A stretch of DNA of 21,645 nt from assembly GCA_002472405.1 (NCBI GenBank), contig DKRV01000014.1, positions 1-21,645 of the forward strand, given 5' to 3'. This stretch comes from Clostridiales bacterium UBA7273. Lineage in GTDB: Bacteria; Bacillota; Clostridia; Oscillospirales; Oscillospiraceae. The position numbers and the translations under genes are program-made. Under the pieces are notes generated by a model. The model made no database searches, was not told where the DNA came from, and was given only the letters and a program-made list of their open reading frames with translations. Below, piece by piece: positions 19,663-21,645 of this stretch; position 1 is the first letter of the stretch; each line of letters opens with the position of its first letter.

Positions 19663-20319
19663 ATGAGATATCCCTGTCTGGTGGTCGATCATGACGACAC
19701 CGTTGTCAACAGCACCGCCACGGTTCACTATCCCTGCTTTGTTGAGTACACAGGCATCTATCATCCCGAGGTGCATTACACGCTTGAGGAATACATCAAA
19801 TATAACTTTGACCCCGGCGTTGTCGCGTTTTTCTGCGATATCATCGGCATGAGCCGCGCCGAGACCGAGCGCGAGCAGATATATTGGAACGACTATGTCC
19901 AGCACCACGTTCCGCAGGCCTACGACGGCATGCGCGAGCTGCTTTGGCGGCATAAGGAGCAGGGTGGCGTGCTGTGCGTCGTATCACATTCCTACACTCA
20001 GAACATTCTGCGTGATTACCGCGAAAACGGCCTTCCCGAGCCTGACCTGGTGTTCGGCTGGGAAAGTCCGGCGAGCGAGCGTAAGCCCAGCCCCTATCCG
20101 CTTGAGCAGATAATGAAGCGCTTCGGCTTTTCGCGCCCGGAGCTTTTGATGCTCGATGACCTCAAGCCCGGCTACGATATGGCCAAAAGCTGCGGCGTTG
20201 ATTTTGCGGCCGCCGGCTGGTCGAATGATATCCCGGAGATCGAGAGCTTCATGCGCTCAAACTGCGATAAATACTTCAAAACGGTTGCCGGATTTTCCGA
20301 TTTCCTTGAGGAGATTTGA
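19663..20319 (+). CDS. HAD-superfamily hydrolase
   Basis: A 218-residue haloacid-dehalogenase-type phosphatase, probably cytoplasmic. Motif I is DHDDT with nucleophile D9 and acid D11; motif II is S108 (VVSHS); motif III is K141 (RKPSPYP); motif IV is D165/D166 (LDDLKPGYD). A cap domain fits between motifs I and II (about 15-85). The substrate is unknown; phosphoglycolate phosphatase-like and pyrophosphatase-like members share this layout. GGAGG precedes the ATG. It ends 2 bases before the NTPase-CYTH gene, whose ribosome binding site lies inside its last codons, so the two are tightly coupled. Confidence 0.9.
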   Translation: MRYPCLVVDHDDTVVNSTATVHYPCFVEYTGIYHPEVHYTLEEYIKYNFDPGVVAFFCDIIGMSRAETEREQIYWNDYVQHHVPQAYDGMRELLWRHKEQGGVLCVVSHSYTQNILRDYRENGLPEPDLVFGWESPASERKPSPYPLEQIMKRFGFSRPELLMLDDLKPGYDMAKSCGVDFAAAGWSNDIPEIESFMRSNCDKYFKTVAGFSDFLEEI

Positions 20320-20321
20320 CA

Positions 20322-21434
20322 ATGAAAATGGGTAAACAGATCTACCGCGTCGTGCTCACGGGCGGCCCCGCCTCGGGCAAAACGACGCTTATAAGCCGCA
20401 TCCTCAAGGAGTTCAAGCAGGATGACGGCTGGCGCGTTATCACCATTCCCGAAACGGCGACCGAACTTATATCGGGCTTCGGAATAAATCCATTCGGCGT
20501 TTGTATGTCGATGCTGAAGTTTCAGGACTTTGTCATCGCCGACCAGATTCATAAGGAGAAGCTCGCCCTTCAGGCGGCCGAGGTCGTGCCGGAGGAAAAG
20601 GTGCTAATCGTTTACGACCGCGCGCTTTTGGACGACAAGGCATACATCACCGACGAGGAGTTTGCCGAAACACTTTATCGCGTCGGCGGCAAGACCGAGG
20701 CCGAGGTGCTCGCAGGCTACGACGCGGTGCTGTATCTCGTCACCTGTGCCAAGGGCGCGGAGTTTGCGTACAACCTCGGCAACACCGCGCGCAGCGAGTC
20801 GATAGAGTACGCGCGCGAGATCGACGATCGAACGCTGAATGCCTGGAGCGCGTATCAGAACCTGCGCATTATTGATAATTCGGTCAATTTCGAGGATAAG
20901 ATCAACCGCGCGATACGCGAGATCTATCGCGTCATCGGTGAACCCGAGCCGATGGTCAAAAAGCGCAAGTACCTCATCGCCATGCCGGATATCGAGCTGC
21001 TGAAGTCGCGCTACCGCGCCGTCGGCATCGACATGGTGCAGACATACCTCGCAATGACGAACCCGGTCATCGAACGCCGCGTCCGGCGGCAGAAAAACGG
21101 CGAAGAGGAGCTGTTTTTCTACACCGAGAAGCATTTCCGCCCCGACGGTACGAAGTGGGACACCGAAAGGCCGATCACCGAAAAGGAGTACGGCCGCTAT
21201 ATGCTCGAGGCCGACCCGGCGCTCGGCAGCGTGAGCAAGGTGAAGTACCGCTTTGTGTATGACAGCTGCCGGTTTGAGATCGACGTTTACCCGTTCTCGG
21301 CCGAGCGCGCAGTGCTGTTTTGTTATTCCGAAAAGCCCGAGCGCAGCGCTCCGCCGGAGCTTGAGATCATCAGCGACGTGACCGGCAAAGCCGAATATAA
21401 GAATAAGCAGCTTGCAAAATCACAAACTCTGTGA
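20322..21434 (+). CDS. P-loop NTPase fused to a CYTH-like domain (Ttd14-like)
   Basis: A 370-residue two-domain protein. Residues 1-205 are an AAA_28/NadR-type nucleoside-triphosphate-binding domain with Walker A GGPASGKT at 14-21 and an acidic residue D99 in VYDRALLDD. Residues about 215-355 look like a CYTH (triphosphate tunnel) domain: VQTYLA at 239-244, charged strand ERRVRRQ at 251-257, EK at 269-270, KVKYRF at 306-311, RFEIDVYPF at 317-325, LEIISD at 347-352. This order matches the animal protein Ttd14 and its bacterial relatives, which bind GTP and, in the fly protein, phosphatidic acid. The bacterial role is unknown. ATG at 20322 was chosen because GAGGAG lies 8 bases upstream. It is translated together with the HAD phosphatase, suggesting a joint phosphate-compound function. 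Confidence 0.85.
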   Translation: MKMGKQIYRVVLTGGPASGKTTLISRILKEFKQDDGWRVITIPETATELISGFGINPFGVCMSMLKFQDFVIADQIHKEKLALQAAEVVPEEKVLIVYDRALLDDKAYITDEEFAETLYRVGGKTEAEVLAGYDAVLYLVTCAKGAEFAYNLGNTARSESIEYAREIDDRTLNAWSAYQNLRIIDNSVNFEDKINRAIREIYRVIGEPEPMVKKRKYLIAMPDIELLKSRYRAVGIDMVQTYLAMTNPVIERRVRRQKNGEEELFFYTEKHFRPDGTKWDTERPITEKEYGRYMLEADPALGSVSKVKYRFVYDSCRFEIDVYPFSAERAVLFCYSEKPERSAPPELEIISDVTGKAEYKNKQLAKSQTL

Positions 21435-21499
21435 AGGGCTGGTGGCTTGTAATCAAAGTCGGCCCGCCATAAATAGAGGCAGTTGATTAGCGCACGGCC

Positions 21500-21645
21500 A
21501 GTTTTTTTGAAGGCAATTGGCGGCGCCTGCTGGTAGGGGTATTGCCGGTGCCCGGTTCGAGACAATGGTGGAAACCATAGCTGCCTCGCGTAACACAAGT
21601 GCGTTGCTGAATTTTGCACCGCACCCCATTGGCTCACCTGCAAGG
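21500..21645 (-). repeat. Composite intergenic repeat, copy R3 (inverted, runs to window end)
   Basis: Read on the minus strand it has the core blocks AAATTCAGCA, CGCGAGGCA, TATGGTTTCCACC and CTCGAACCGGG, then a tail CAATTGCCTTCAAAAA that corresponds to the R1 and R2 tails. The hairpin modules seen in R1 and R2 are not inside the window. It follows the NTPase-CYTH gene; an imperfect stem ending in a T7 run (21502-21508) may act as that operon's terminator. Confidence 0.65.

Overview
The window looks like chromosomal DNA of a gut-type Firmicute, probably an Oscillospiraceae/Ruminococcaceae-like clostridium. The evidence is moderate-to-high GC by eye, AAAGGAGG-type ribosome binding sites, TTGACA/TATAAT promoters, several TTG starts, and families common there (HtrA with an OmpR-type two-component pair, GtrA, DUF1275, clostridial holin/amidase). 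The genus call is inference. No rRNA, tRNA, CRISPR array or complete insertion sequence was seen.

Layout. (1) 1-271 is a composite intergenic repeat abutting the stop codon of a minus-strand sodium-dependent (NSS) transporter (272-1612), which has its own promoter. (2) 1725-6904, minus strand, is a compact operon: TetR regulator, FGGY sugar kinase, class II aldolase, GtrA membrane protein and class III aminotransferase. It has one promoter with a TetR-like operator and one terminator; the substrate is unknown. (3) 7086-10635 holds a membrane-anchored HtrA protease (minus) divergent from an OmpR-type response regulator and sensor kinase (plus). Mirrored TTTCAG repeats at matched distances from both -10 boxes suggest the regulator controls both directions, as in CssRS-type secretion stress circuits. 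(4) 10673-12561 holds a 20-codon gene, a membrane metallophosphoesterase, a MITE-like inverted repeat and a PepSY protein. (5) 12880-14943 is a codon-biased flavin/Fe-S old-yellow-enzyme-type reductase behind a structured leader. (6) 14944-16220 is a second composite repeat and a DUF1275 membrane protein with a consensus promoter. (7) 16233-17892, minus strand, is an orphan lysis cassette (amidase, holin) followed by a miniature serine recombinase and a perfect 26-bp palindrome resembling an invertase crossover site. (8) 18120-21434 holds an APC amino acid permease, then a HAD hydrolase coupled to a P-loop NTPase-CYTH fusion (Ttd14-like), then a third copy of the repeat in opposite orientation.

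The strongest leads are the miniature recombinase with its palindrome, the mirrored response-regulator boxes, the composite repeat family with compensatory base changes, the 20-residue peptide gene, and the TetR operon of unknown substrate.
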